DNA from: Xanthobacteraceae bacterium
GTDB lineage: Bacteria; Pseudomonadota; Alphaproteobacteria; Rhizobiales; Xanthobacteraceae
Direction of reading: 5' to 3'
DNA length: 64,000 nucleotides
Assembly: GCA_031291475.1 (NCBI GenBank)
Contig: JARLIY010000043.1
Location: forward strand, 36,595 to 100,594
A program made the position numbers and the translations under genes. Each line of letters opens with the position of its first letter. The first letter of the stretch is position 1. Positions 9,016-20,772 of the stretch are shown here, in pieces. Below the pieces are notes generated by a model. That model made no database searches, was not told the DNA's origin, and worked only from the letters and a program-made list of their open reading frames with translations.

Positions 9016-9612
9016 CTACGATCCCGCCGCCAGCGCTTTCTCGATCTCGGGCTTGAGCACTTTGTCGAGATTGTCGGGGGTGATCGGCCCGACCAACTTA
9101 TAGGCGATGCTGGCGTCGCGCCCGACCACGAAGGTTTCAGGCACGCCGTAAACGCCCCATTCGATCGCGGCGCGGCCGTTGCGGTCGGCGCCCGCCGCGG
9201 CGAACGGATTGCCGTAGCGGCCGAGGAAGCGCCGGGCATTCTCCGGCTCGTCCTTGTAGTTGATGCCGATGATGCGCAGCCGTGCGTCCTGCGCGAGTCC
9301 CATGAGCAGCGGCGCTTCGTCGTGGCAGGGCACGCACCACGACGCCCAGACGTTCACCACCGTCACCGCACCTTTGAAACTCGCCGCGTCGATACCCGGA
9401 ACGGGCATGCCGTTGCGATTGAGGCCGGCGACCGGTGGCAAGTTCGTCTGCGGCGCCGGTTGGCCGATCAACGCCGAGGGAATGCGCGAGGGATCGCCGG
9501 AATAGAGGCGGATCAGAAACAACGCGACGAGCCCGAGGAAAATCACGAGCGGCGCCAAAACGATAAGACGGCGCCGGCCGGTGCTGCCACCGTCTTTCGC
9601 TGCTGCGGTCAC
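9016..9612 (-). CDS. ccmG: Cytochrome c biogenesis thiol:disulfide oxidoreductase CcmG/DsbE
   Basis: A membrane-anchored periplasmic thioredoxin that supplies reductant for apocytochrome c haem ligation. The GTG start at 9612 overlaps the TGA of ccmD (GTGA), which supports this start over the longer open frame. One N-terminal membrane segment (RRLIVLAPLVIFLGLVALFLI) is followed by the redoxin domain with VVNVWASWCVPCHDEAP; WCVPC is the redox site. The acidic GINYKDEPENA and YGVPETFVV (cis-Pro) are typical. About 198 residues. It is the last gene of ccmA-B-C-D-G. Confidence 0.94.
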   Translation of the reverse strand: MTAAAKDGGSTGRRRLIVLAPLVIFLGLVALFLIRLYSGDPSRIPSALIGQPAPQTNLPPVAGLNRNGMPVPGIDAASFKGAVTVVNVWASWCVPCHDEAPLLMGLAQDARLRIIGINYKDEPENARRFLGRYGNPFAAAGADRNGRAAIEWGVYGVPETFVVGRDASIAYKLVGPITPDNLDKVLKPEIEKALAAGS

Positions 9613-9812
9613 GATTTTTCCCTCGCCCGTTCTGCCGGCGGCGCCGAGGCCGCCGACGCCGAGCGGCGCGCGAAGCCCCGCTTTTCGAGATCGGCGAGCC
9701 TCCCCAACTGCACGCGGTAGTCGAGCATCACCCACGCCGTCAGGCCGCCGACGACCGCGCCGGCCGCCGCATAAGCGGCCACGATGAAGGCCATGTGGCT
9801 GGTCGCTTCCAT
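9609..9812 (-). CDS. ccmD: Haem exporter protein CcmD
   Basis: A small single-pass membrane protein (67 residues) that helps release holo-CcmE from the CcmABC complex. One hydrophobic segment (MAFIVAAYAAAGAVVGGLTAWV) is followed by the usual conserved YRVQLGRLADLEKRG, a cytoplasmic basic stretch. ATG 9812 lies 2 bp after the ccmC stop, and the TGA overlaps the GTG of ccmG. Size, topology and position agree; the last 15 residues are low-complexity. ATG at residue 7 is a possible alternative start. Confidence 0.88.
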   Translation of the reverse strand: MEATSHMAFIVAAYAAAGAVVGGLTAWVMLDYRVQLGRLADLEKRGFARRSASAASAPPAERAREKS

Positions 9813-9814
9813 CG

Positions 9815-10543
9815 TCAACTCACCGCACTCGCCTGCATCAGCCGCAACGCTCGCACGCGCCGGCGCAGGATTTCGTTGCGCATGGCGGCGAGCAGGAGCG
9901 TGGCAAACAACAACGTGAACGCCGCCGTCATGATCAGGAGCGGAATGAGGATCGACGGGTCGATGGTCGGAGCGGCGAGGCGGAAGACCGACGCCGGCTG
10001 GTGCAAAGTGTTCCACCAATCGACGGAGAATTTGATGATCGGCAGATCGATCGCGCCGACGAGCGTGAGAATCGCCACCGCGCGCGCGGCGCGCGACGGG
10101 TCCTCGACCGTGCGCCAGAGCGCGATGACGCCGAGATAGAGCAGAAAGAGGATCAGCTCCGACGTCAGCCGCGCATCCCACACCCAGTAGGTGCCCCACA
10201 TCGGGCGTCCCCACAACGAGCCGGTGACGAGGCACATGAGCGTGAAGGCAGCGCCGATCGGCGCGGCCGCCTTGGCGGTGACATCGGCGAGCGGATGGCG
10301 CCAGACCAAAGTTCCGAGCGCGGCAATCGTCATCAGTCCCCAGGCCAGCATGCCAAGCCAGGCGCCGGGCACGTGAAGAAACATGATCTTGACGGTGGCG
10401 CCTTGCTGATAGTCGTCGGGCGCCACCATGGCCTGATTGATCGCGAACGCGAACACCACCACCGTGACGCCGCCGAGCCACGGAATCGCACGATTGGCGA
10501 ATTGCAAGAAACGCGTCGGATTGGCGAGATCGATGACAGCCAT
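9815..10543 (-). CDS. ccmC: Haem ABC transporter permease CcmC
   Basis: CcmC is the inner-membrane protein that presents haem to CcmE during system I cytochrome c maturation. The 242 residues contain six hydrophobic segments. The tryptophan-rich WGRPMWGTYWVWDARLTSELILFLLYLG (WWD-type haem-handling motif) sits in the middle, and histidines likely to ligand the haem are seen in FLHVPGAW and WWNTLHQPAS. It lies 51 bp downstream of ccmB and 2 bp upstream of ccmD. Confidence 0.95.
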   Translation of the reverse strand: MAVIDLANPTRFLQFANRAIPWLGGVTVVVFAFAINQAMVAPDDYQQGATVKIMFLHVPGAWLGMLAWGLMTIAALGTLVWRHPLADVTAKAAAPIGAAFTLMCLVTGSLWGRPMWGTYWVWDARLTSELILFLLYLGVIALWRTVEDPSRAARAVAILTLVGAIDLPIIKFSVDWWNTLHQPASVFRLAAPTIDPSILIPLLIMTAAFTLLFATLLLAAMRNEILRRRVRALRLMQASAVS

Positions 10544-10594
10544 CGCAGTTTTCCTAGTCCACTTCGGCGCACCAGTACAACGCAGCAGAAATTG

Positions 10595-11263
10595 CTATTC
10601 CATTTCCTGCCGCAATGCCGCGGCGGCGGCGAATGGTCCCACCACCAGGCTCGCCAGCGTCAGCGCGCAGAGAATCGTAAACGGCGTGCCGAACGGCACC
10701 GGCCCGACCATTGCGGCATTCGCCGCGGCGACGCCGAAAATGAGCACCGGCACGGTCAGCGGCAATACCAGCACCGCCAGCAGCAGTCCTCCGCGACGCA
10801 GTGTCACTGCGATGGCGGCGCCGATCAGCCCGATGAAGGTCAGCGCCGGCGTGCCGACGAGGAACGTCAGCACCAGCGCGGCTTCAGCCCGGCCGTCGAG
10901 GTTGAGCAGCAGGCCGATGAGCGGCGCGGCGATGATCAGCGGCAAGCCGGTCGTGAGCCAATGGGCGAGAGCCTTCGCCGCGACCACGAGCTCGAGCGGC
11001 GCGCGGCCCATGAGGATGAGATCGAGCGAGCCGTCCTGGTGGTCGGCCGCAAACAGCCGATCGAGCGCCAGCAGGCTCGCGAGCAGCGCCGCGAGCCAGA
11101 GGATCGCGGGGCCGATGCGCTGAAGGAGCGCGATGTCCGGCCCGAGCGCGAAAGGCGTCAGCGTCACCACGACCAAAAAGAACAACACGCCGATCAGTGC
11201 ACCGCCGCCGACGCGCACGGCGATGCGCAGATCGCGGAAGAGGATGGCCGCCAGCGGGCTCAC
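10595..11263 (-). CDS. ccmB: Haem exporter protein CcmB
   Basis: The integral-membrane partner of the CcmA ATPase; CcmAB powers release of holo-CcmE from CcmC. 222 residues with about six hydrophobic segments and the typical start [37 protein letters not shown] and [14 protein letters not shown] are recognisable family stretches. The GTG start overlaps the TGA of ccmA in a GTGA, implying translational coupling. Confidence 0.93.
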   Translation of the reverse strand: MSPLAAILFRDLRIAVRVGGGALIGVLFFLVVVTLTPFALGPDIALLQRIGPAILWLAALLASLLALDRLFAADHQDGSLDLILMGRAPLELVVAAKALAHWLTTGLPLIIAAPLIGLLLNLDGRAEAALVLTFLVGTPALTFIGLIGAAIAVTLRRGGLLLAVLVLPLTVPVLIFGVAAANAAMVGPVPFGTPFTILCALTLASLVVGPFAAAAALRQEME

Positions 11264-11895
11264 GGTGATCCGTCCTTTACCACTTGCGGGGAGGGGCTTT
11301 GATCAAGCCGCAGTTCCTGCGCGCCGTCGAGCCCGAGGACGCCATGCGTTGCGGCCATGATGAGACCGCCGCCGGCGAGATGCGCGCGCATGAATTCGCC
11401 AAGCTTTTCCTGCGCCGCGGCATCCAAAGTGCTGGCCGGTTCGTCGAGCAGCCAGATCGGGCGTTTAACCGCGAGCAACCGGGCGATCGAAAGCCGTCGG
11501 CGCTGCCCCGCGGAAAGATACGTCGCGGGCAGGTCGATCAGCTCCTCGAGCCCGACGGCGGCGAGCGGCGCGCCGATATCGGCTTCGGCGGCGCTGAAAA
11601 AGCCTGCCCAGAAGCGGAGGTTTTCGCCGACCGAAAGCGAAGGCTTCAGCGCGTCCTGGTGGCCGAGATAATGGGCTTGCTCGCCAAGCGTCATTTCCGG
11701 ATCGCCACCCTCCAATGCAAGCCTGCCCGCGGCGACGCGGATGAGGCCCATCACCATGCGCAGCAGCGACGATTTGCCAGCGCCGTTGCGGCCGCGGATA
11801 GCCATCGCCTCGCCGGAGGCGAGCGAAAAGCTTAACCCGGCGAATACCTCGCGGCCGCCACGCCGGCAGGCGAGATCAGTAGCGGAAAGCCGCAT
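11260..11895 (-). CDS. ccmA: Haem exporter ATP-binding protein CcmA
   Basis: The ABC ATPase of the CcmABC complex, 211 residues. It shows Walker [13 protein letters not shown] near residue 37, Q-loop region [12 protein letters not shown], signature [14 protein letters not shown], and Walker [14 protein letters not shown] followed by a switch His (MAATHG). It is the first gene of the operon. The 262-bp region upstream is shared with divergent acnA and should contain both promoters. The ccmE, ccmF and ccmH genes are not in this window; a split of the ccm/cyc genes is usual in rhizobia. Confidence 0.94.
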   Translation of the reverse strand: MRLSATDLACRRGGREVFAGLSFSLASGEAMAIRGRNGAGKSSLLRMVMGLIRVAAGRLALEGGDPEMTLGEQAHYLGHQDALKPSLSVGENLRFWAGFFSAAEADIGAPLAAVGLEELIDLPATYLSAGQRRRLSIARLLAVKRPIWLLDEPASTLDAAAQEKLGEFMRAHLAGGGLIMAATHGVLGLDGAQELRLDQSPSPQVVKDGSP

Positions 11896-12157
11896 CCTTG
11901 AGGTCCCGGAGCAAGGGCCAAAGCTATGCCGGCCCGTTCGCGCAGCGCGAACAACCCAGCCATTCCCGGCATGTTATCGACCATTTCTTGCCGATCTGGC
12001 ACAAGTCTTGAAAAGACCCTATAAGCCGAGGCGCGGACAACGGCGCGTCGGGGACGCCTGCTTTGTCCGGTCGCCGACGGTTCGTTGGCGCCCGTTCCGG
12101 CAATAAATTACCTTCGAATTGCGCCGGCTGGCGGGCCGGCAGGATGGGAAAATAGTC

Positions 12158-14863
<2,706 letters not shown>

Positions 14864-14968
14864 CGGAGGGGGGCGGCTCACCGTGAATTGAGTGGCGGGT
14901 GAGGACTGCGCCCGATAACAATGCCGCTCGCCAATCCTGAACTCAGGGGCCGTGGGGCGGAGATTGGA

Positions 14969-15730
14969 ATGCTGTGTGGTCGCCTTGTTTCGGCACCTCT
15001 CGTCGCCGGTTTGCTGGCCGCGAGTTGCGTGGTCGCCGGCGCGGGTGAGCCGCGCGCGCTAATCGAACTGTTCACCAGTCAGGGCTGTTCGTCCTGCCCA
15101 CCGGCCGACAAGCTTCTCGGCGAGCTGGCGGCCGATCCGTCGCTGGTCGCGCTCAGTCTGCCCATCGACTATTGGGACTATCTCGGCTGGAAGGATACGC
15201 TCGCCAGCCCGGGGCATTCGGCGCGCCAGCGCGCCTATGCGCGCGTGCGCGGCGATCGGCAGGTCTACACGCCGCAAATCGTCGTCAACGGCGCCGTGCA
15301 CGTGCTTGGCAGCGATAAGGCTGCGGTCGAGCACGCGATTGCGCAGACCGACCATAACTCAGCGATCATGTCGGTACCGGTCCTGCTATCGGTCGGCGGT
15401 GGCCAGTTGAACGTGAAAATCGCCGCCGGCAAAGAGCATCTCAGCGGCGAGGTTTGGCTGTGTCCACTCACCAAAGCCATCCCGGTCGAAATCGGCCGTG
15501 GCGAGAACCACGGCCGCATGATCACTTACCATGACGTGGTACGCGGCTGGCTGAAGCTTGGCGACTATAGCGGAAGTGAAGAGACCTGGACTGTCCCGCT
15601 TACCGAAATTGCCGGCGAACAGGGCGATTCCGTTGCCGTCATGGTGCAGCAAGGGACGAAAGAGAAGCCGGGCATTATCCTCGGCACCGCATACGCGCCC
15701 ATCGGGCGGCATGCGACGGAAATCAGATAA
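14969..15730 (+). CDS. Exported DUF1223 (thioredoxin-like) protein
   Basis: A 253-residue protein with a signal peptide (LVSAPLVAGLLAASCVVAGA) and a DUF1223 domain whose thioredoxin-like CxxC is seen in ELFTSQGCSSCPPADKLLGEL near residue 37. YWDYLGWKDTLASPGHSARQ and VYTPQIVVNGAVHVLGSD are family hallmarks. ATG 14969 has a purine-rich GGGGCGGAGATTGGA upstream; the frame also continues 16 codons upstream. The family is secreted and of unknown function, possibly in thiol-disulfide chemistry. It stands 105 bp after acnA and is followed by a strong hairpin terminator. Confidence 0.85.
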   Translation: MLCGRLVSAPLVAGLLAASCVVAGAGEPRALIELFTSQGCSSCPPADKLLGELAADPSLVALSLPIDYWDYLGWKDTLASPGHSARQRAYARVRGDRQVYTPQIVVNGAVHVLGSDKAAVEHAIAQTDHNSAIMSVPVLLSVGGGQLNVKIAAGKEHLSGEVWLCPLTKAIPVEIGRGENHGRMITYHDVVRGWLKLGDYSGSEETWTVPLTEIAGEQGDSVAVMVQQGTKEKPGIILGTAYAPIGRHATEIR

Positions 15731-15763
15731 GCATCGTCATCATCCGTTTTGCGGCAGAATAAA

Positions 15764-15788
15764 AAAGGCCGGCGCGATGCCGGCCTTT
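15764..15788 (+). terminator. Hairpin terminator after the DUF1223 gene
   Basis: A perfect 10-bp stem (AAAGGCCGGC / GCCGGCCTTT) with a 5-base loop, 34 bp after the DUF1223 stop. The arm ending in TTT gives a short T tail on the plus strand, and the A-run before it would serve the minus strand. Confidence 0.7.
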
Positions 15789-16160
15789 ACGCAAATCGGG
15801 GATTGAACCGTACTGGAACTATACCTTACCAGAAACTCTGGCCCGGTCCGTCCACACCCCGGGGGGCTGGGGGGCTGAGGAATCCGGAATGCGATCCGGA
15901 CCGGGCCCTGAGGCAACAGTCGTCTGTTTCGCAGTTCAGCTTGGCATGTGCTTGACCGAAATGGGGCCGCTTTATGATTGGCCTAACGAATCCGTGATTC
16001 CGCGGGCAAAAATGCCGCACCCGGCGGTGGCTGGATCGGCAATGCGATTCCACGCCAACCCGTCTTACCGGGAATAGACCCTGGCAAGCCCCTTGCCGGC
16101 GCATCTCTCCGGCGCGATCATGAAGCGATCGTGAAGCTCCAATGACCAGGGAGGCGCCGC
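15789..16160. other. Gene-free interval with an 11-bp inverted repeat
   Basis: No convincing gene is seen between the DUF1223 terminator and the DUF2794 start. The stretch contains a perfect inverted repeat, GGCCCGGTCCG at 15840-15850 and CGGACCGGGCC at 15897-15907, enclosing 46 bases with a G-rich run. The right end carries the AGGGAGGCGCCGC ribosome-binding region of the next gene. The inverted repeat could be the stem of an untranslated RNA, but nothing identifies a family. Confidence 0.4.
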
Positions 16161-16526
16161 ATGGCATTCGGCGAAATCGAACCAAGCACATGGCGCGGGG
16201 GCGAGGTTCGCGCGCCCGCCCCCGCAAACGAGGTCACCTTCAACCGGCGCGAGCTCGACCGCATCCTCAGTCTCTACGGGCGTAAGGTCGCCGCCGGCGA
16301 GTGGCGTGATTACGCCATCGATTTCCTCAAAGATCGCGCGGTGTTTTCCGTTTTCCGCCGCGCCAGCGAATTCCCCATCTACCGCATCGAAAAGAACCCA
16401 CGGCTCGGCCGCCGGCAGGGCGCCTACAGCGTGATTTCGGCGACCGGTCATATCCTGCGCCGCGGGCAGGAGCTCGACCGCGTGCTCGGTGCGCTGGACC
16501 GCTCGCTGAGCGTGGTTGTCGGCTGA
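16161..16526 (+). CDS. DUF2794 protein
   Basis: A 121-residue soluble protein of the DUF2794 family, found in alphaproteobacteria and of unknown function. Typical stretches are EVTFNRRELDRILSLYGRKVAAGEWRDYAIDF and AVFSVFRRASEFPIYRIEKNP, ending with ISATGHILRRGQELDRVL. AGGGAGG lies 10 bp upstream of ATG 16161. No signal peptide or membrane segment is seen. The gene sits alone between two strong terminators, so it is probably monocistronic. Confidence 0.85.
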   Translation: MAFGEIEPSTWRGGEVRAPAPANEVTFNRRELDRILSLYGRKVAAGEWRDYAIDFLKDRAVFSVFRRASEFPIYRIEKNPRLGRRQGAYSVISATGHILRRGQELDRVLGALDRSLSVVVG

Positions 16527-16537
16527 GTTGAAAGCAA

Positions 16538-16565
16538 AACGCCCCGGACCGAAGTCCGGGGCGTT
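16538..16565. terminator. Bidirectional hairpin terminator
   Basis: A perfect 12-bp stem (AACGCCCCGGAC / GTCCGGGGCGTT) around the loop CGAA, between the convergent stops of the DUF2794 and Bax-inhibitor genes. A-rich and T-rich flanks let it serve either strand. Confidence 0.8.
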
Positions 16566-16587
16566 GTTGTGTCCGTTGCCTGACGGA

Positions 16588-17358
16588 TCAGCGACGGTCG
16601 CCGAACAACCGAAGCAGCATCAGGAACAGGTTGATGAAGTCGAGATAGAGTCGCAGCGCGCCCATCACCGCTTTGCGGCCGGCGATGGTGCCGTCATCGT
16701 TGACGTCATACATCTCCTTGATGCTCTGCGTGTCGTAAGCGGTGAGCCCGACGAAGATCAGCACGCCGATCACCGAGATCGCCCAATAGAGCCCGCTCGA
16801 CTGCAGGAACATATTGACCACGCTGGCGATGATGATGCCGATCAGACCCATGAACATGAACGAGCCGACGGCGGTCAGATCGCGCTTGGTCGTGTAGCCG
16901 TAGAGGCTCATCGCGCCGAACGTCGCCGCCGAGATGAAGAACACCCGCGTGATGGACGCCCCGGTATAGACGAGGAAGATCGACGCCAGCGAGAGCCCGA
17001 GCAGCCCGGCGTAAACGAAGAACAGCGTCAGCGCCGTCGACGCCGACAGCCGGTTGATGCCGAAGCTGAGCAGCATCACCAGGCCGAGCGGCGCCAGGAT
17101 GAAGAGCCACATCAGCGGGCCGCCGAAGATCGCCTGGCCGAAAGTCGTCAAGCCTGTGATCGAATGCCCGGTAATGGCGATCGAACTGCCGCCGGCGCCC
17201 TGATAGGCGAACCAGGCGACCAGTCCGGTCAGCGCTACGCCGGCGGTCATGTAGTTGTAGACGCGGATCATGTACGCGCGCAGGCCCGCATCGATCGCGA
17301 CCTGATCGGTGCGATAGCCGGGCCGAGCAGCCGCGATATTCCGGTCGAAGTCCGACAT
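16588..17358 (-). CDS. Bax inhibitor-1/YccA family membrane protein
   Basis: A 256-residue protein with seven predicted hydrophobic segments, of the BI-1/YccA (TMBIM) family; characterised bacterial members act as pH-sensitive Ca2+ leak channels or FtsH modulators. ATG 17358 (MSDFDRNIAAARPGY) is preferred over a start 20 codons further out, because this N-terminus is the usual one. YNYMTAGVALTGLVAW, FFISAATFGAMSLYGYTTKRDL and LTAYDTQSIKEMYDVNDDG are family signatures; the two Asp residues in the last part correspond to the pH sensor. Ends at a shared terminator. Confidence 0.92.
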   Translation of the reverse strand: MSDFDRNIAAARPGYRTDQVAIDAGLRAYMIRVYNYMTAGVALTGLVAWFAYQGAGGSSIAITGHSITGLTTFGQAIFGGPLMWLFILAPLGLVMLLSFGINRLSASTALTLFFVYAGLLGLSLASIFLVYTGASITRVFFISAATFGAMSLYGYTTKRDLTAVGSFMFMGLIGIIIASVVNMFLQSSGLYWAISVIGVLIFVGLTAYDTQSIKEMYDVNDDGTIAGRKAVMGALRLYLDFINLFLMLLRLFGDRR

Positions 17359-17515
17359 GGAGAATACCCCTGAGTTATCCCGGAAGTGCCGGGCCTTTGC
17401 GTTCGGAAAGCCGAACATAGGTGTAATCGGAATCTAGTGCGAAACGCCCGCAGGCGCCAGATGCAGGGAATGCGATATTTGCGCCCTGTTGCAGAGCGTT
17501 CGCGATTGCCGGGCG

Positions 17516-20053
17516 CTATAAATTCCTCAAGACCTCCGCGGGTTTGTGGCCGAGCGCGGCGAACGTGCCAGCAAGGCCGAGAGCGACCGTCACGAGCAAC
17601 GCCGCGACCGCGGCCGCGGTCGCCTGGCCCGCCACCCAGACGAAGGGAAATTCCATGATTCGGGTGACGACGAGATCGGCGGCGAGCGAGCCTGCGGCCA
17701 GCCCAAACAGCCCCGCGGTAAGCCCGATCAGGAGATATTCCAGCGCGTAGGCGGCGAGGAGCCGCAAGCGCGTCGCCCCGAGCGTCCGCAGCACCACGGC
17801 GTCATAGATACGGAAACGCTGGCCGGCCGCGAGCGCCCCGCCAAGCACCAAAGCGGCGGCGATCAACGTCATCGCGCTGGCGCCGCGCAGCGCCAAAACC
17901 AGATTGCTGACGATATGATCGACGGCATCGAGAGCGTCCTTGACGCGCACCGCGGAGACCGTGGGGTAATCCTCAGCCAGCGCCTTGACCAATGCCGTTT
18001 CCTCACGCGTCGAGCCGCCGTCGGAGAAGGTGAGCGTCGCGATATCGGTATGCGGCGCGCCGGCAAAGCTGCCGGGCGAAAACACCAGCACGAAATTAAT
18101 GCCGAGATTTTGCCAATCCACCACGCGCAGATTGGCGATACGGGCGGTGATGTTGCGGCCGAGCACGTTGACGGTAATGCTATCGCTGACCTTGAGATTG
18201 AGGTCCTTGGCGGTCCGCTCTTCAAGCGATACCAGCGGGGCGCCGGAATAGTCGGCCGCCCACCATTGCCCGTCGACCAGCCGCGAGCCTTGCGGCAACC
18301 TTGAAGCGTAGGTGATGCCACGGTCGCCGCGCAGCACCCACGCCGATCCCTCTCCGGGCTTGAGATCCTGCGCCTTCACGCCGCCGGCGGCCTCAATGCG
18401 GCCGCGCAGCATGGGTACGCGTTCGAGCGAGGAGTGCGGCGCATGTTCACGCACGAAGGCGTCGAAACGCCCGGCGTCGGCCGACGGGATGTCGAGGAAA
18501 AAGAACGACGGCGCTGTTTCCGGCAAAGTCGCCGCGAACTGGCGATGCAGGTTGCCGTCGATCTCAATCACGGTCACCAGTAACGACAGCCCCAGTCCGA
18601 GCGAGAGCACCACGCTTGGCGTCAGCGCGCTCGGCCGGTGGATGTTGGCGAGCGCGAGCCGCACGAGCGTCAAGCGCGGGCGCGGCAAGCGCCGTGCGAG
18701 CGCCATCGTCAGCATCGCAACAAGCCGCAGCGCCACGAAAATCACGGCGACGGAGGCCACGAAAATCGCCGCAAGACGGCGATCGTAAGCGCACAGGATG
18801 GCCAAGGCGGCGAGCGCGGCAACGATCAGCGCCGTCACCACGACGTAGCGGCGGCGCGGCCAGCGTCGCTCGGCGGCGATCTCATCGCGAAATAACATGG
18901 ACACCGAAATGTCGTGGGCGCGCCCGAGCGGCCACAAGGCAAAAGCCAGCGCCGTCAAGAGTCCGTAGGCGATCGACAGCATCAGGACGGCCGGATGCAG
19001 CGTCGGCGCGACCGGTAGCGGAATGATGGCGCCGAACACCCAAGTAATGCCAAAGGGCAATGCCGCACCGAGCGCGGCGCCGATGCAGGTGGCGAACAGC
19101 GCGACCAGCATGATTTGCGCGCTGTAAATGGCGAACACGCCGCCGCCCGTCGCGCCGAGCGCCTTCATGGTGGCGATGGCGTCGCGCTTGCGCGCCAGAT
19201 GGTTGGCGACGGCGTTGGCGACGCCGACGCCGCCGACAAGAAGCGCGGTCAAGGCCACAAGGGTGAGGAATTGACTAAAGCGCTCGACATTGCGTTCAAG
19301 CTGCGGCGACGCATTGTTGCGGGTGCGCACGTCCCAGCCGGCGTTGGGAAATTGCGCGCCGGCCAGTTTTTCGAGCGCGGCCAGTGCGGCGTCGCTCGAA
19401 TCCGCAGCGGGCAGGCGCAAGCGATATCGCCAGCGCACCAGACTGCCCGGTTGCAGGAGACCGCTCGCGCGCAAGGCGGCTTCGCTGATCAATAGCCGCG
19501 GCCCAAAGCCAATCCCGCCGGCGAGCCGGTCCGGTTCGCTGGTCAACGCCGCACGCAGCGCGATTGTCGCGTTGCCGATAGTAATGCGGTCGCCGGGCTT
19601 AAGATCGAGTCGAGTGAGCAACGCCGGGTCGGCTGCGGCGCCGAAGGCGCCGCCCTCGAGCGCGAAAAGGGCCGCAAGCGGCATGGCCGGATCGGTCGCC
19701 ACCGCGCCGATCAGCGGATAGAAGCCGTCGACCGCCTTGACCTCGACCAAGGTCGTGCGCCCGTCGCTCGTCCGCGCCATGGTCGGCAGTGTAGCGACGA
19801 CGGAAACTGCGCCGTGCACGCCGAGGAAATCGCTCTCGTTAGCGGTTGCTTCACGCTGGACCAGGGAGAAAGCAAGGTCGCCGCCGAGAATCGCGGCGCC
19901 GGCGCGCGAAAGACCCTGGGAGAGGCTTTGTGCAACCGAGCCCACGCCGGCAATGGCCATGACGCCAAGCGCGATGCAGGCGATGAAAACGCCGAAGCCG
20001 CGCAATCCGCCGCGCAGCTCCCTTAAGGCGAAACGCAACACAACCGCTGTCAT
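17516..20053 (-). CDS. FtsX-like ABC transporter permease (YbbP type)
   Basis: An 845-residue inner-membrane protein with two FtsX-like domains, each with about four membrane segments and a large periplasmic loop, as in E. coli YbbP. The N-terminal VLRFALRELRGGLRGFGVFIACIALGVMAIAG and the C-terminal AGTFAALGHKPAEVLRNL (ending in a 'LR-L' coupling-type tail) are typical. The ATG overlaps the stop of the ATPase gene by 4 bp (ATGA), so the two form one transporter. Such systems move or extract hydrophobic molecules; the substrate is unknown. Confidence 0.9.
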   Translation of the reverse strand: MTAVVLRFALRELRGGLRGFGVFIACIALGVMAIAGVGSVAQSLSQGLSRAGAAILGGDLAFSLVQREATANESDFLGVHGAVSVVATLPTMARTSDGRTTLVEVKAVDGFYPLIGAVATDPAMPLAALFALEGGAFGAAADPALLTRLDLKPGDRITIGNATIALRAALTSEPDRLAGGIGFGPRLLISEAALRASGLLQPGSLVRWRYRLRLPAADSSDAALAALEKLAGAQFPNAGWDVRTRNNASPQLERNVERFSQFLTLVALTALLVGGVGVANAVANHLARKRDAIATMKALGATGGGVFAIYSAQIMLVALFATCIGAALGAALPFGITWVFGAIIPLPVAPTLHPAVLMLSIAYGLLTALAFALWPLGRAHDISVSMLFRDEIAAERRWPRRRYVVVTALIVAALAALAILCAYDRRLAAIFVASVAVIFVALRLVAMLTMALARRLPRPRLTLVRLALANIHRPSALTPSVVLSLGLGLSLLVTVIEIDGNLHRQFAATLPETAPSFFFLDIPSADAGRFDAFVREHAPHSSLERVPMLRGRIEAAGGVKAQDLKPGEGSAWVLRGDRGITYASRLPQGSRLVDGQWWAADYSGAPLVSLEERTAKDLNLKVSDSITVNVLGRNITARIANLRVVDWQNLGINFVLVFSPGSFAGAPHTDIATLTFSDGGSTREETALVKALAEDYPTVSAVRVKDALDAVDHIVSNLVLALRGASAMTLIAAALVLGGALAAGQRFRIYDAVVLRTLGATRLRLLAAYALEYLLIGLTAGLFGLAAGSLAADLVVTRIMEFPFVWVAGQATAAAVAALLVTVALGLAGTFAALGHKPAEVLRNL

Positions 20054-20772
20054 TGTTTCCGCGCCACGTGCGGCGTCGCCGGTTCGATCCGTCCCGAATG
20101 CATATGCAGCACCCGATCGCAGCGCGCGGCCAGTGCCGTATCGTGGGTGACGAGCACGAGCGTCGTGCCATGCTGGCGGTGGCCGCGAAACAGCAGCTCG
20201 ATGATCTCGCTCCCGGTCGCCTCATCGAGATTGCCGGTCGGCTCGTCGGCGACAATGATTGCGGGATTGGGCGCGAGCGCCCGGGCGAGCGCAACGCGCT
20301 GCTGCTCGCCACCCGACAACTCGGCCGGGTAGTGACCGAGCCGCTTGCCAAGCCCGACCGCGGTCAGCTCTTGCGCGGCCCGCGACAAGGCATCGCGCAC
20401 GCCGGCGAGTTCGAGCGGCACGGCGACATTTTCCAACGCCGTCATGGTCGGAATGAGATGGAAGGCCTGGAATACGATGCCGATCGTGCGGCCGCGAAAC
20501 CGCGCCAGCGCGTCTTCATCGAGCTCACGCAGGCTCTGTCCCGCGACCACGACCGCACCGGCGTCCGGCCGCTCAAGTCCGGTCATCACCATGAGCAAGG
20601 TCGACTTGCCCGAACCCGACGGTCCGAGGAGGCCAACGGCTTCGCCGCGTCCTATATTCAGATCGACGTCTTTGAGGATATGAACGCGGGCGGCGCCGCT
20701 GCCGAGCCAAAGATCGACCCCGTTCAGCGCGATGGCGCTGCCGCCAAAAGGAAGCCCCGACGTGTCGTTCAT
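20050..20772 (-). CDS. ABC transporter ATP-binding protein (YbbA type)
   Basis: A 240-residue ATPase of the LolD/MacB-like class, partner of the downstream FtsX-type permease. It shows Walker A GPSGSGKSTLLMVMTGLERPD, Q-loop FQAFHLIPTMTALENV, signature ELSGGEQQRVALARAL, Walker B IIVADEPTGNLDEATG and switch VTHDTALA. ATG 20772 (MNDTSGLPFGG) is chosen; the open frame runs far upstream over tesA. In E. coli ybbA-ybbP also lies divergent from tesA, and the same arrangement here supports the assignment. Confidence 0.93.
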   Translation of the reverse strand: MNDTSGLPFGGSAIALNGVDLWLGSGAARVHILKDVDLNIGRGEAVGLLGPSGSGKSTLLMVMTGLERPDAGAVVVAGQSLRELDEDALARFRGRTIGIVFQAFHLIPTMTALENVAVPLELAGVRDALSRAAQELTAVGLGKRLGHYPAELSGGEQQRVALARALAPNPAIIVADEPTGNLDEATGSEIIELLFRGHRQHGTTLVLVTHDTALAARCDRVLHMHSGRIEPATPHVARKQ

